From assembly GCF_947387555.1 (NCBI RefSeq), contig NZ_CANDNZ010000003.1:248001-312000 (forward strand): a stretch of 64,000 bases of DNA, read 5' to 3'. Below the pieces are notes generated by a model. It was not told the origin of the DNA. It worked only from the letters and a program-made list of their open reading frames with translations, and searched no databases. The translations under genes and the position numbers were made by a program. Shown piece by piece: positions 8,973 through 18,181 of this stretch (position 1 is its first letter; the number at the start of each line of letters is the position of its first letter). Source of the DNA: Thalassomonas sp. RHCl1 (GTDB lineage Bacteria; Pseudomonadota; Gammaproteobacteria; Enterobacterales; Alteromonadaceae).

Positions 8973-11201
8973 ATGACTAAGCTAGCAAGACATTATTATA
9001 TATATCCTGCCATTGGTATCGCCCGTGTCGGCAATAGTGAAAGCGAATATTTAATCTCCCCGGAAGTGATCAACCAGCAACTTGACGCCGATCAGGATTA
9101 CAAAGATAAAGCAGGCAAGGTTAAACGTCAGGCGGCAAAGTTTCGTATCTATGCCCTGGATGAAAACGGCAAGGTATTGGAAGAGATGGTCTGCAGTGAC
9201 AAGGTGCAGATAGAGTGGAGTGTGCACCTGGCAAACCGCAAGGCCATTAATTATCAATTTAATAACGCCATGGATGTCGACGACCTGCCTTTAGATGACA
9301 AACAACTGGCCAAGGCATTAGCAAAGTTACCCGATGAGTTGAAAAATTTATTCACCGAGCCCGGCAACCTGGCCATGGATTGCAACTTACGCAACCCTGA
9401 CATCGTTGATCTTGAAAAACGCAAACAGCTGCTGTTACTGGATCCGGGCAAGCGCAAAATTGCCGGTAAATCCCGTCACCAGGGCAATGCCGGGAAAAAA
9501 GAGAACTTTACCTTTGACAGCGCCAAGTTTTATCAAGGTACCCGCCACCAGCAAGATGTTTATTTAGGTGAACTGCAAACCGATGAGCAGGGACGTTTGC
9601 TGGTCTTGGGGGGCCGCGGAAAATCCGCCAGTTTTGACGGCCAGCCTGCGGTAACCTTTGCCAACAATAACGGCTGGCATGATGATGTCGCCGACGGTAC
9701 GGTCCGGGCCAAAATCATTATCGACGGTGAAAAATTTACTGCTGAGCCGGCCATGGTGGCGGTAACCCCTCCCAACTTTGCTCCCGGTATTGAGGGCACG
9801 GTCACCTTATTGGATGTGGTACAAGACCTGTTCGAAAAACAAGGTTTGCTCGAACCAATAAAAAATGTCTCTTTCTACCGTGATATCTACCCGATATTTA
9901 AAAGCCTGGTGGATAACCAGGCAGTTAATGCCGGTTTTTATTTTCTTTTCGGGGAAAATGCCCCGGGGAACTTCACCAGCGGGCAACTACTGGAAAAAAT
10001 ATCAGATAACAGCAGTGCTAACCGGGAATTACGGCAATACCTGTTTGACCAGTTCAGGCCATCGGTGACTGCGGCTAAGGTGAAACGCATTAAGGCGCTT
10101 GCCGATATTTACCAACAGCACCAAGCGAAGCATTCCGCTTTATCCCTGCAGGTAGGAGAGATTGCCCGCCAGGCGATATCCGCCAGCCAGGAAGCGATAG
10201 AAGCCGATCAACTGCCGCCCTTTTATGGCGATGCCTATGCCGATTATACCGATAACCCGCTGGCAAACCTCAGCCTGACCGATCGGCAATATCAAGCATT
10301 AAAGTGCTGGTCTGAAGGTTATTTTAACTGTGATGTTCCTGAACCGCCTATAAAGTGTCTTGAGCAGTTGCCACTGCAACAACAACCCCAGGCATTAACT
10401 CAGGGCCATCTAGCTCAATGTCTGGGAGGCCCCTTTCATCCGGGCATAGAGCTGACCTGGTTTTTGCGCCGCATCAGCATGTGGAATACAAAAGATCCCC
10501 TGGATAAGATGCGTTTAAACATCTTGGCAAAAGATCAGCCGGTGCAGGATTATTTTGGCCCGGTATTAACGCCGGCTGTTGCCCTGGCCCAAATGTTTAA
10601 TGCCAGCGGCCCCGGTACTCTAACGCGTTTTATGGGCGTGCCATGGCAAACGGATGAGGGCAGCTGTCGTTCGGGGCAAGATTACGATCCCGCTTATTAT
10701 TTACCTTTAGCCAGTTTTTGGTCGGCCCGGGTGCCGAACCAGGTATTAAGCGAGCGCAGTTTTGCTCGCCTTAGTGATAAAAACTTACCGCCGCTGCAGC
10801 GGCTGAAACACCTGGATTATCGCCAGGACTGGCTGCGTTTTTTTAACTCAACCGTATATCAAACCCAGATCAATGGCATGGTCAGCGACTGGAGTAAAAT
10901 CGGCATCGTGAAAGAGAAAAAACTGGATCCGCCGTTAAAGATTGAAAACTACGAATTAAGCTCACTCTGGGTGGAGTCGGAAGTTAATAAAAAATTCACT
11001 GTGAACGACCCAAGCTATCGCCAGCTGTTGCATATGGAAAACCTGGCCAATGCAAGCGGTGAAGTAACCCCGCCGGATCAGAATAAAACTTATCTTGAAA
11101 ACTTGCGTGAACTTGAGCGGAACGACTGTGACTTTGCCGACAACGCAGAGCCGAAACGGCCAACCTTTACCCGTCAGCAGTTGTTCGGTGAAAAAGATTG
11201 A
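8973..11201 (+). CDS. lodA: LodA-like quinocofactor (CTQ) amino-acid oxidase
   Basis: 742 residues, usual size for LodA/GoxA. The N-terminus IYPAIGIARVGNS is the family hallmark, as are GPFHPGIE and WSARVPNQVL further on. Known members (L-lysine 6-oxidase LodA, glycine oxidase GoxA) oxidatively deaminate an amino acid, releasing H2O2 and ammonia, and act as antibacterial proteins; the cofactor is cysteine tryptophylquinone made from the protein's own Cys and Trp. By analogy with LodA (Asp four residues before the cofactor Cys) the candidate Cys is Cys565 in QTDEGSC with Asp561; the partner Trp could be Trp620 (RQDW), which I cannot fix without alignment. There is no signal peptide, as in LodA. 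Its stop codon overlaps the lodB start by one base. Which amino acid it uses cannot be told from sequence. Confidence 0.88.
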   Translation: MTKLARHYYIYPAIGIARVGNSESEYLISPEVINQQLDADQDYKDKAGKVKRQAAKFRIYALDENGKVLEEMVCSDKVQIEWSVHLANRKAINYQFNNAMDVDDLPLDDKQLAKALAKLPDELKNLFTEPGNLAMDCNLRNPDIVDLEKRKQLLLLDPGKRKIAGKSRHQGNAGKKENFTFDSAKFYQGTRHQQDVYLGELQTDEQGRLLVLGGRGKSASFDGQPAVTFANNNGWHDDVADGTVRAKIIIDGEKFTAEPAMVAVTPPNFAPGIEGTVTLLDVVQDLFEKQGLLEPIKNVSFYRDIYPIFKSLVDNQAVNAGFYFLFGENAPGNFTSGQLLEKISDNSSANRELRQYLFDQFRPSVTAAKVKRIKALADIYQQHQAKHSALSLQVGEIARQAISASQEAIEADQLPPFYGDAYADYTDNPLANLSLTDRQYQALKCWSEGYFNCDVPEPPIKCLEQLPLQQQPQALTQGHLAQCLGGPFHPGIELTWFLRRISMWNTKDPLDKMRLNILAKDQPVQDYFGPVLTPAVALAQMFNASGPGTLTRFMGVPWQTDEGSCRSGQDYDPAYYLPLASFWSARVPNQVLSERSFARLSDKNLPPLQRLKHLDYRQDWLRFFNSTVYQTQINGMVSDWSKIGIVKEKKLDPPLKIENYELSSLWVESEVNKKFTVNDPSYRQLLHMENLANASGEVTPPDQNKTYLENLRELERNDCDFADNAEPKRPTFTRQQLFGEKD

Positions 11202-12286
11202 TGCCCTTATACGACGCCATCATAGTCGGTGCCGGGGTCGCAGGTATGGCGGCGGCCTCTGCCCTGGCCAAACAGGGACTGCGCATTGCCATTATCGACA
11301 AGGGCTCACCGGATGTGCTTAAACCCGGGGAATGCCTGATGGCAGATGCCCTTAAGATCATGAAGCGCCTGGGGTTAAGTGAAGACTTTATCGCGGCGAA
11401 CCACAGATCATTACAGGCTTATCACGTGAACTGGGGCCAGCAAAGCAGCTATCAGCGTCATCTGCTGACCAGTCCTATGGGGGCCGGCTGGATAGTCAAC
11501 CGCCAGCACTTTGATGGCATGCTGTTAAAGCACTGTCAGCAACAACAGGTAGAGATGTTTTGGCAAAACTCGCTGCAAGCTATAGCAAGAGATAACAGCG
11601 GTTACTGGCAACTACAGCTGAAAAATCCCGAAAAATTATGTCTCAGTGCCAGGTTTGTGCTTGATGCCAGCGGCCGCGCCCGGGCATTTACCCGGCATTT
11701 GGGCATCAATAGCCAGCGGCTGGATAAAATGGTCGCCACCAGCTGTCATATTCACAGCGTCAGTGAGTTATCGGCCGCCACCGCCACGATTGCCAGCGAT
11801 TATCAGGGCTGGTGGTACTATGCAAAATATTCCGATACCCGGGGCTGTTTATGCTATTTCTCCGATGGTGATTTGCCTTTGCCCGACGGCCCGAAAACCT
11901 TATTAGCGCAGGCAAATAAACAGAATTTATTGGTGCCGTTGTTAGCCGACGCCAGACCCATGACATCAACCTTTAAACGCAGCGCCGCTTATTCATCCGC
12001 TTTGCAAAGCTGTGTTGGGGAAAACTGGCTGGCTTTGGGTGATGCCGCCGCCAGTTTTGATCCCCTGTCCTCTTACGGTATGACTTCGGCCCTGTCCGGC
12101 GCCTTTTATGCCAGCCAGGCGCTGAAACGCTATTTCAATCACCAGCCGCAATATCTGCAAACTTACCAACAGCTGATGCAGAAAAACTTTCTTGCCTATC
12201 TGGAGAAACGTTACCAGCAATATGAGCAGGTTGCCGGTTATAACAGTCCTTTTTGGCAACGCCGCCAACAAGGTGCTGCGGCCTGA
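11201..12286 (+). CDS. lodB: LodB-like FAD-dependent maturation oxidoreductase
   Basis: 361 residues from the ATG at 11201, which shares one base with the lodA stop (TGATG); a TTG one codon earlier is an alternative. VGAGVAGMAAASALAKQ is the FAD Rossmann motif, IIDKGSP ends the next strand, and ALGDAAASFDPLSSYGMTSALSGAF is the second FAD motif with the D-P-x-x-x-x-G loop typical of tryptophan-halogenase/LodB-like flavoproteins. LodB proteins are required to build the tryptophylquinone cofactor inside LodA; the one-base overlap argues for coupled translation and a one-to-one partnership with the upstream oxidase. Confidence 0.88.
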   Translation: MPLYDAIIVGAGVAGMAAASALAKQGLRIAIIDKGSPDVLKPGECLMADALKIMKRLGLSEDFIAANHRSLQAYHVNWGQQSSYQRHLLTSPMGAGWIVNRQHFDGMLLKHCQQQQVEMFWQNSLQAIARDNSGYWQLQLKNPEKLCLSARFVLDASGRARAFTRHLGINSQRLDKMVATSCHIHSVSELSAATATIASDYQGWWYYAKYSDTRGCLCYFSDGDLPLPDGPKTLLAQANKQNLLVPLLADARPMTSTFKRSAAYSSALQSCVGENWLALGDAAASFDPLSSYGMTSALSGAFYASQALKRYFNHQPQYLQTYQQLMQKNFLAYLEKRYQQYEQVAGYNSPFWQRRQQGAAA

Positions 12287-12424
12287 TCAGATATCATCCA
12301 GGCATAAAGCTGTATGTTGTTTCGCCGGAACTTGTGGCCAGCATTCGCTTTCCTGCCATAGATCTTGTATATATTAAAACTAATCGTCTTAATTATTCGC
12401 CTGTTAGGTCATGCTTTAGTCAAT

Positions 12425-13564
12425 ATGCAAGAAACCAGCAGTCTATTATCCCCGGTTCAATTGATAAGCACAGCTTGCTTATTGCTTGCCTCGTTTAGTT
12501 TATCGTCGACAGAAATTAAGCTGGGCATGTCTACGGCCCTGAGCGGACCGACAAAAAACCTCGGCCTGCAGGTAAGGCAAGGAGCCGAAGTTTATTTCAA
12601 ACAATATAATCAAAGCGAGAAAGGACGAAAGAACCCTATCACCCTGATCAGCTACGATGACGGTTATGAGCCCCGCAATACTGTGATAAATACGATCAAA
12701 CTGATAGAGGATGATAAGGTTTTTGCCCTTTTCGGTTATGTTGGCACCCCTACATCAAAAGCCATTATGCCCTTGCTGGAAGAGCACAAGATCATCTATT
12801 TTTCCCCCTATACCGGCGCCGACTTTCTCAGATCGCCAATTAAGAAAAATATCTTTAATATCAGGGCCAGCTATTACACCGAAGCCGAAACCCAGGTGGA
12901 ATATTTTATCGACCAGTTGAATTTATCCAAAGCCGCGTTATTTATCCAGGCAGATGCCTTTGGCCTGGCCGCGAGTAAAGGTTATAAAAATGCCTTAAGT
13001 GCCAGGGGGATCACCGCCATAGAACAGCTCAGGTACAAGCGTAATACCTCAAATATTGCACTCGCCACCGAGCGTCTTAAACAACTGAATCCCGAGGTTA
13101 TTTTTTGTGTCGGTACTTATGAACCTATCGCGAAGTTAATCAATGATTTAAGAGCCGCTAACATCGACAGTCATATCGTTATGTTATCTTTTGTCGGCGC
13201 ACAGTCGTTAATCAAGCGACTTAAGTACTTTAATAACGTTTATGTAACCCTGGTGATGCAGGATCCCCATGATTCACAGTTGCCTATTGTCAAAGACTAT
13301 AGAAAAGCCATGATGGGGCAAACCTTAAGCCATGAGTCGCTGGAAGGTTATGTCGATGCCGCGGTCTTTGCAGCCATAGTGAGCAGTATCAAGGGGGAAA
13401 TCACCCATAACTCTTTTATCAGGTACGCCGAGCAGCTAAGAATGGATCTTGGCGGGCTGCCGATATATTTTTCAGAGTATGATCATCAGGGACTCAACAA
13501 AGCCTATTTAAATCAAATAACATCAGCAGGGCTAAAACCCGTAAGTGATAAATCAGCGAAATAA
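12425..13564 (+). CDS. LivK-like periplasmic ligand-binding protein (Peripla_BP_6)
   Basis: About 379 residues from the ATG at 12425, chosen because it gives a plausible signal sequence (LISTACLLLASFSLSS); an ATG at 12365 would add 20 hydrophobic residues. The mature start EIKLGMSTALSGPTKNLG is the typical opening of branched-chain amino-acid-binding proteins, followed by NPITLISYDDGYEP and the GYVGTPTSKAIMPLLEEHKI segment. It should bind an amino acid or similar ligand in the periplasm. No LivHMGF transporter genes follow. It lies about 140 bp after lodB on the same strand; a link with the amino-acid oxidase is possible but is inference only. Confidence 0.75.
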   Translation: MQETSSLLSPVQLISTACLLLASFSLSSTEIKLGMSTALSGPTKNLGLQVRQGAEVYFKQYNQSEKGRKNPITLISYDDGYEPRNTVINTIKLIEDDKVFALFGYVGTPTSKAIMPLLEEHKIIYFSPYTGADFLRSPIKKNIFNIRASYYTEAETQVEYFIDQLNLSKAALFIQADAFGLAASKGYKNALSARGITAIEQLRYKRNTSNIALATERLKQLNPEVIFCVGTYEPIAKLINDLRAANIDSHIVMLSFVGAQSLIKRLKYFNNVYVTLVMQDPHDSQLPIVKDYRKAMMGQTLSHESLEGYVDAAVFAAIVSSIKGEITHNSFIRYAEQLRMDLGGLPIYFSEYDHQGLNKAYLNQITSAGLKPVSDKSAK

Positions 13565-13595
13565 GACGTTAAACCGCTTAGTCTTGCTGTCAGTA

Positions 13596-13940
13596 TTACT
13601 GATTTCGGCTTTTACTTTGGCAGTCGAGTAAAATATAGGGGGTTAACTGGCGTCGGTGCAAACCAAAAAATTTAAGCTCAATCTGAAAAACAGAAACCAG
13701 GGTGATCTTATTGTTGTTATCGAACTGGATAACGACGGTTTCAACCCCCTTACTTACCTGAACGGATTGGCTTTCATCATCAATAAGCACTTTGGCCTGA
13801 TAACTTGCTGCACGTTTGATAATCACAGTCCGGCTGTCATCACAGGCTATTTTTCCGGCATATAATTCCAGTTCTTGCCATTTGTTATAACAGCCAATTA
13901 ATGGCGCCGATAAAATGAAAATTAACAGGTATTTATACAT
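13596..13940 (-). CDS. Small lipoprotein, unknown function
   Basis: 114 residues. The N-terminus MYKYLLIFILSAPLIGC has a lipobox (APLIGC), so the mature protein should be acylated on that Cys and anchored in the inner or outer membrane. The rest is beta-rich (TVIIKRAASYQAKVLI, VETVVIQF) and I recognise no family. Transcribed convergently with the LivK-like gene (31 bp apart). Confidence 0.55.
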   Translation of the reverse strand: MYKYLLIFILSAPLIGCYNKWQELELYAGKIACDDSRTVIIKRAASYQAKVLIDDESQSVQVSKGVETVVIQFDNNNKITLVSVFQIELKFFGLHRRQLTPYILLDCQSKSRNQ

Positions 13941-14040
13941 ATTACTTTGCCCAAGCGTTTTAGCCGGACAATTTACAGGTTTTAAGCAATTTGTTTATTC
14001 TTGTTAGCCTAGTCATGAATATGCAAAATTAACATGATTT

Positions 14041-14217
14041 TTATGAAAATTTTCTCGCTTTAAACTTACGGCTAATACCACAGACAAGTAAATAAAGGAT
14101 AATATAAAGCCAGATTAGCGGCGTGGATATCCAGCCGACTACAGCAATGAATCGGTTTATCAGGCACGGCTGCTCACCTTTGGCGCCCAGCGATTTTTCT
14201 ATTTTCAATGCGCTCAT
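14041..14217 (-). CDS. Small membrane protein, 58 residues
   Basis: A short frame from ATG at 14217 to TAA at 14041. The translation has a polar start (MSALKIEKSLGAKGEQP), one long hydrophobic helix (INRFIAVVGWISTPLIWLYI continuing ILYLLVCGI), and a basic tail (SRKFKARKFS), the expected arrangement of a single- or double-pass inner-membrane protein with positive-inside ends. GGGG lies 7-8 nt before the ATG. I know no family; the evidence is composition and start context only. Confidence 0.45.
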   Translation of the reverse strand: MSALKIEKSLGAKGEQPCLINRFIAVVGWISTPLIWLYIILYLLVCGISRKFKARKFS

Positions 14218-14598
14218 CAATGTTACCCCGACAAAATGACTTTATTGATTATGTGCCGCCAATCCGGTTTTTATCTCACCGGTAATCGCCTTTACCGGTA
14301 AGGCTCAGGTAAAGTCAGGATAAAACTTCTGATCATGGTGCATATCCAGCGATTAAAAGCTTTGCTGCAATTCCTAAATACACTGGATTGATGATGGCGA
14401 GTTGCGCTATTAAAGCGGGGGATTTTTTACCCTGACTCGGGTACTTTTCTGCCGTTTTACATAAAAACCATCACTTCCCGGCCCCACTTATGAAAAAGGA
14501 AAGTGTTAAGTATTTAATTATATTGGACTTATACCTTTTTTATGGAATGGCACCCGGTTTGCATTTTCTGCTATATTTTCATCTGCCCGGAGCTCCTT
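14218..14598. other. Intergenic region with inverted repeat
   Basis: No gene supported. An 8-bp inverted repeat ACCGGTAA (14278-14285) / TTACCGGT (14292-14299) with a 6-nt loop could be an operator or hairpin. A GGAGCT ribosome-binding site precedes the start at 14599. Confidence 0.35.
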
Positions 14599-15141
14599 AT
14601 GGATTGGTTTAAAAGCAAATTTTCAACGACAACGCCCTCTCACAGCTATACACCTCTTGACTCACATACCGCATCAACTGGCAGCGGACAATTTACCTCA
14701 GAGCATGGCTCCTATGTCAAGGTGGAAGGGCCGTCAGCAAGTCGCGGCATCGGCAATGACTATACCGGAGCATCAGGCAGCCTGGGCGGTGTAAAAGTCG
14801 GCATGCCGATGAACCAGGACACTACTTATGGCGGCGGCATTGGTGTGAAAACCTTCGGAGGCGGTATCGGCCACTCGGAAGATCATCTGGGTGGGCAAAC
14901 AACTACGGTCGATATCCCTTTTACCCCTCTCTCGGTGTTTAAAACCAGTTATTCCCCGGGAACATCTCCCTGGGCACAAAAATCAGCCATGGAAGATCAA
15001 GCCCATACCGACCAACTGAGAAGTGAAGGCATCAAAATGGAGATGGCCGACATCCAAAGGAAACGTAGTTTACTGTCAACTTCCGACTACAACCGCCAGA
15101 TGAGTTACTTTCAAAGCAAGCTTGATGATACTAAGGGCTGA
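14599..15141 (+). CDS. Gly/Ser/Thr-rich protein, unknown function
   Basis: 180 residues from the ATG at 14599, preceded by GGAG at a proper distance; an ATG 57 bases earlier lacks this. It starts MDWFKSKFSTTTPSH with no cleavable signal, then a Gly-rich middle (GASGSLGGVKVGMP, TYGGGIGVKTFGGGIGHSE), and a charged helical C-terminus (QLRSEGIKMEMADIQRKRSLL). No family recognised. It ends 28 bp before the convergent AraC-family gene. Confidence 0.5.
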   Translation: MDWFKSKFSTTTPSHSYTPLDSHTASTGSGQFTSEHGSYVKVEGPSASRGIGNDYTGASGSLGGVKVGMPMNQDTTYGGGIGVKTFGGGIGHSEDHLGGQTTTVDIPFTPLSVFKTSYSPGTSPWAQKSAMEDQAHTDQLRSEGIKMEMADIQRKRSLLSTSDYNRQMSYFQSKLDDTKG

Positions 15142-15169
15142 GCGGCAGACGATCTTGATACAAACAGGC

Positions 15170-16192
15170 TTATTCCTGTATTGACTGCAGGGCTTTCGTT
15201 TGTCGAAACTGCGTTGCCGTCATGCCTGTCGCCTGCTTAAAAACCTTGCGAAAATGGCCTACATCCTGATAGCCGGTTTGCAAAGCCACCTGTTCAATAT
15301 TATCCCGGCTATGCTCAAGCAGATAACTGGCCCGGCGCATTTTCAGCCCGGTCAGCAAGGCGGTAAAAGTGGTGTTTTCATCTGCCAGCTTTTTGCGCAG
15401 GTTTCTCGGGCTCATGCACAATTTATCCGCCACTTGTGCCATCGATGGACAGGCAGCCAAATCCCCCTGCAGCAGGTTGCAGACTTTATCGCGAAAATTA
15501 CGCGACTCTTTTAACGCTAAAACCTTTAACCGGCATAAAGACAGCAACTCGGTTTTTGTGGTCATATCCGGCCTGAGATTATTGATATTGAGATATTCCC
15601 TGCGCAGACGAAAGGTCAGTTCATCAGCACCATAATAAGGTTTCATCGCCAGCAGGTGCTTGGCCAGCAACTTCTTTGTCCCGGATGCTCCTTCGGGCAG
15701 AGGAATGGCGATAGCAACTTGTTCCCGGCCAAGATCAAAGTAGGTTTGTAAAAACCGGCAAAATCCGGCAACCGCATAATTGACATGTAACCATAAACTC
15801 GGCGCGAAAGCCTCGGGAAAATGCACATGAAAATATACATAATCACTGTCTTGCGTGCGGCTGACAGACACGGGAAAGGCAGCAGAAGAGAACTCCATTA
15901 ACAGCTGCAGGCTCTCTTGCAGGGTATCGGCCAGGGCGATGGCCATGCCAAAGACGCTAAAATCAGAAGGCATGCGCTGGGCTCCCTGTTGCCATATCCA
16001 GTCGGGATCCCGGATATATTCGGCCAGTTGGGAGAAAAAGTGACCGATAGGCTGAATTTGAGAATGATAGTCCTGATCTAAATTGACTTGTTCCAGCCAG
16101 TATCGGCACCGGGCCAAAGCGGAAGGTGACAATTGAAAATCTTTGCCCGCTGATGACAATAAGTGGGGTAATTCGACCATAAATAAGGGCAA
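15170..16192 (-). CDS. AraC-family transcriptional regulator (Arabinose_bd + HTH_18)
   Basis: 340 residues, the length of the OruR/ArgR-type AraC group. The N-terminal about 200 residues match the PF12625 ligand-sensing domain (e.g. DFSVFGMAIALADTLQESLQLLMEF). The C-terminal DNA-binding region has two helix-turn-helix units: MAQVADKLCMSPRNLRKKL and VALQTGYQDVGHFRKVF followed by FKQATGMTATQFR, the AraC signature. Such proteins activate nearby or distant genes in response to a small molecule. No obvious target operon is adjacent. Confidence 0.85.
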   Translation of the reverse strand: MPLFMVELPHLLSSAGKDFQLSPSALARCRYWLEQVNLDQDYHSQIQPIGHFFSQLAEYIRDPDWIWQQGAQRMPSDFSVFGMAIALADTLQESLQLLMEFSSAAFPVSVSRTQDSDYVYFHVHFPEAFAPSLWLHVNYAVAGFCRFLQTYFDLGREQVAIAIPLPEGASGTKKLLAKHLLAMKPYYGADELTFRLRREYLNINNLRPDMTTKTELLSLCRLKVLALKESRNFRDKVCNLLQGDLAACPSMAQVADKLCMSPRNLRKKLADENTTFTALLTGLKMRRASYLLEHSRDNIEQVALQTGYQDVGHFRKVFKQATGMTATQFRQTKALQSIQE

Positions 16193-16325
16193 GCTTGGTT
16201 TAATGAAGCTTCACTATAACCAAGAAAATATTACAAAAACAAGCCCGGGTATTGCTGCTTCACAGCGACAAAATCAGGGGATAGTTAACATTGAAGCTGG
16301 TAATTAGTTGAGACCGGGAGCATAG

Positions 16326-16385
16326 CAGGGGAAAGCCTCCTTTCCCCTGTTTTATTGATTCAACCACTTAGCTAACTAAGTGGTT
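16326..16385. terminator. Two tandem terminator hairpins
   Basis: Hairpin one: CAGGGGAAAG (16326-16335) / CTTTCCCCTG (16340-16349) with TTTTATT after it on the plus strand. Hairpin two: AACCACTTAG (16362-16371) / CTAAGTGGTT (16376-16385). Both lie just downstream of the minus-strand phospholipase-like gene and should end its transcript. Confidence 0.6.
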
Positions 16386-16393
16386 ACGACAGA

Positions 16394-18181
16394 TTAGTTA
16401 AACTGACGCGAGTAAAAGCCCACCGCATCCAGCTCGTTGCCCGAACGGCCTTTCATGGCAAATATTTCATAGCCGCCGTAAGCAGTAGTCGTCGTACATC
16501 CCCCCTGCTCACTGCCGCCGCTGAGGCTTTTACCTGTATTGGTTTCGAAATACAGGTAAAAGATGCGGTCTGAGCCGTTTTTGCTATCCACGCAGGCTTT
16601 GGCTTTATAGATATACTCACCCGAGCTTAAATTCAGCTCCCGGTCAAAACCGTTGCCACCGTGAGACACCGACTGACCGTCACTATAAGTAAAGCCAACC
16701 TTATCCACCCGGTTACCGGCACTCATCTGAATTTTGGTTATACGGCGCTTATCGCGATACTGATCTAAGGTCAGCTGTTCAATATCATCAAAACTGCTGC
16801 CGCCGGAGCCGCCAACCACACTGCCGGTGCGGTAAAAACGCGACTGTGCCTCGTCCAGGGAAGCAAAATTGGCTACCCACTCCCCTTCCATCGCCTGGTC
16901 CGAATAGTTAATCCAGGCCGAGTTGCCGGCCAGTACGGCATTCAGAGCATTTAGCTGCACCTTGTTTACCGGTGCTTTAAAAACCCCATTGCCGCCACTA
17001 CAAACGGCAAAGCCATCCTGCCAGCTACCGCTGCCTGAGCTTAGTGACCAACCTGTGCTATCACTGTAACAGGCATATTGATAGCTATTGCTGCAAGAGG
17101 CGTCGTTAAACTTACCGTCGCTGCGCACCATGGCACAGTCTTCGCCGTTATAGTCATCCGGCTGATTGGCAGACCAGCTCCATACCATATTTTCCTGGTT
17201 TACGGGGTAATCCTTGACGCCATTTTCATCATCCACCCGCCATTCGCTGCCGGCGGCGTTAAAGCCGTACAGTTCAAAAATATTCAAACCGGCATCAAGC
17301 CATTGTTCGACATTACCCGGCACCATTTTCGCATAATCTTTGGTACTGAGGATCTGGCTCTTGGTGACTGCATCCTTTACCCGGCTCATTTTATTGAGCT
17401 TGTCATCAGCGCTCCAGGCCGTAAGTTTGTCAATACTGTTGACATCTTCTGCGGCATCGCCGCCATAAAACACCACATCATTAAAACCGTTATCGCTCTG
17501 ACAACTCTCGGTGACAAAAGCGATGACATTTTTACCGGCATTTAACACATCTTTTTTACTGATTTGTGCCGTTGCCAGTTCGGTACAGCCGGTGGAATTA
17601 TCCAGATCGCCGTGATAACTTCTGTTTTCGGGCTTATAAAGATAATCGGCGATATGGTTATCAATTTTATCTTCCACCTTATTGATGTTGCGGCGGGCGC
17701 TATCCTGTAATTCCAGTTTCAGCAACACCACCTGATCGCGGTTACCTTCATTGAGCCATTCGGCAATATCATCCAGGGCATTCTTAAATTTACGGTTGCC
17801 TGTGATGCCGTCGGTACAACCGCCAAAGCTACCGCCGTTATGGCAAACGCGCACCGCCTTATTGACATTGATCAGATCTCCCACAACATCGGCAGCATAA
17901 TGGACATCAAAAACAATTTCCCGCACTCCGGCCCGAAGCTGGTTTTTAACCGAATCCCCCTGGTTAACATCCAGGTAGTCATCATCATCGGCATTGGCGA
18001 ACGAATTATGGGTGCCAACCCAGGTGCTCTGCGACAGGGGAACATCTTTATCCAGCATGTTTTGGAGCAACAAGGCCCGCTCCCCCCAGGTTTCGGCTAC
18101 AACCTGGGAAGAAATCAAAGTGGACGCCATTACCGGGGCAAGCACTGACAGTGAAAATGCTTTTACTAGGGAGGTGTTCAT
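16394..18181 (-). CDS. Secreted PI-PLC-like protein with C-type-lectin-like and jacalin-like regions
   Basis: 595 residues with a signal peptide (…STLISSQVVA). Residues about 48-330 resemble the TIM-barrel of phosphatidylinositol-specific phospholipase C: WVGTHNSFA (His58), REIVFDVHY and VRVCHNGG (His114) correspond to the two catalytic His segments and the Glu/Asp strand. Around residues 340-400, a segment with EDCAMVRSDGKFNDASC then YQYACY looks like the end of a C-type-lectin fold. The last about 130 residues (RITKIQMSAGNRVDKVGFTY ... YGGYEIFAMKGRSG ... LDAVGFYSR) read as a jacalin-type lectin. So the probable role is an extracellular lipid-cleaving enzyme targeted to glycans. Catalysis and substrate are unproven. 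Confidence 0.65.
   Translation of the reverse strand: MNTSLVKAFSLSVLAPVMASTLISSQVVAETWGERALLLQNMLDKDVPLSQSTWVGTHNSFANADDDDYLDVNQGDSVKNQLRAGVREIVFDVHYAADVVGDLINVNKAVRVCHNGGSFGGCTDGITGNRKFKNALDDIAEWLNEGNRDQVVLLKLELQDSARRNINKVEDKIDNHIADYLYKPENRSYHGDLDNSTGCTELATAQISKKDVLNAGKNVIAFVTESCQSDNGFNDVVFYGGDAAEDVNSIDKLTAWSADDKLNKMSRVKDAVTKSQILSTKDYAKMVPGNVEQWLDAGLNIFELYGFNAAGSEWRVDDENGVKDYPVNQENMVWSWSANQPDDYNGEDCAMVRSDGKFNDASCSNSYQYACYSDSTGWSLSSGSGSWQDGFAVCSGGNGVFKAPVNKVQLNALNAVLAGNSAWINYSDQAMEGEWVANFASLDEAQSRFYRTGSVVGGSGGSSFDDIEQLTLDQYRDKRRITKIQMSAGNRVDKVGFTYSDGQSVSHGGNGFDRELNLSSGEYIYKAKACVDSKNGSDRIFYLYFETNTGKSLSGGSEQGGCTTTTAYGGYEIFAMKGRSGNELDAVGFYSRQFN

Noticed and set aside
17078-17545. 155-codon plus-strand frame within the phospholipase-like gene
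   Set aside because: Antisense shadow of a long gene with strong domain evidence.
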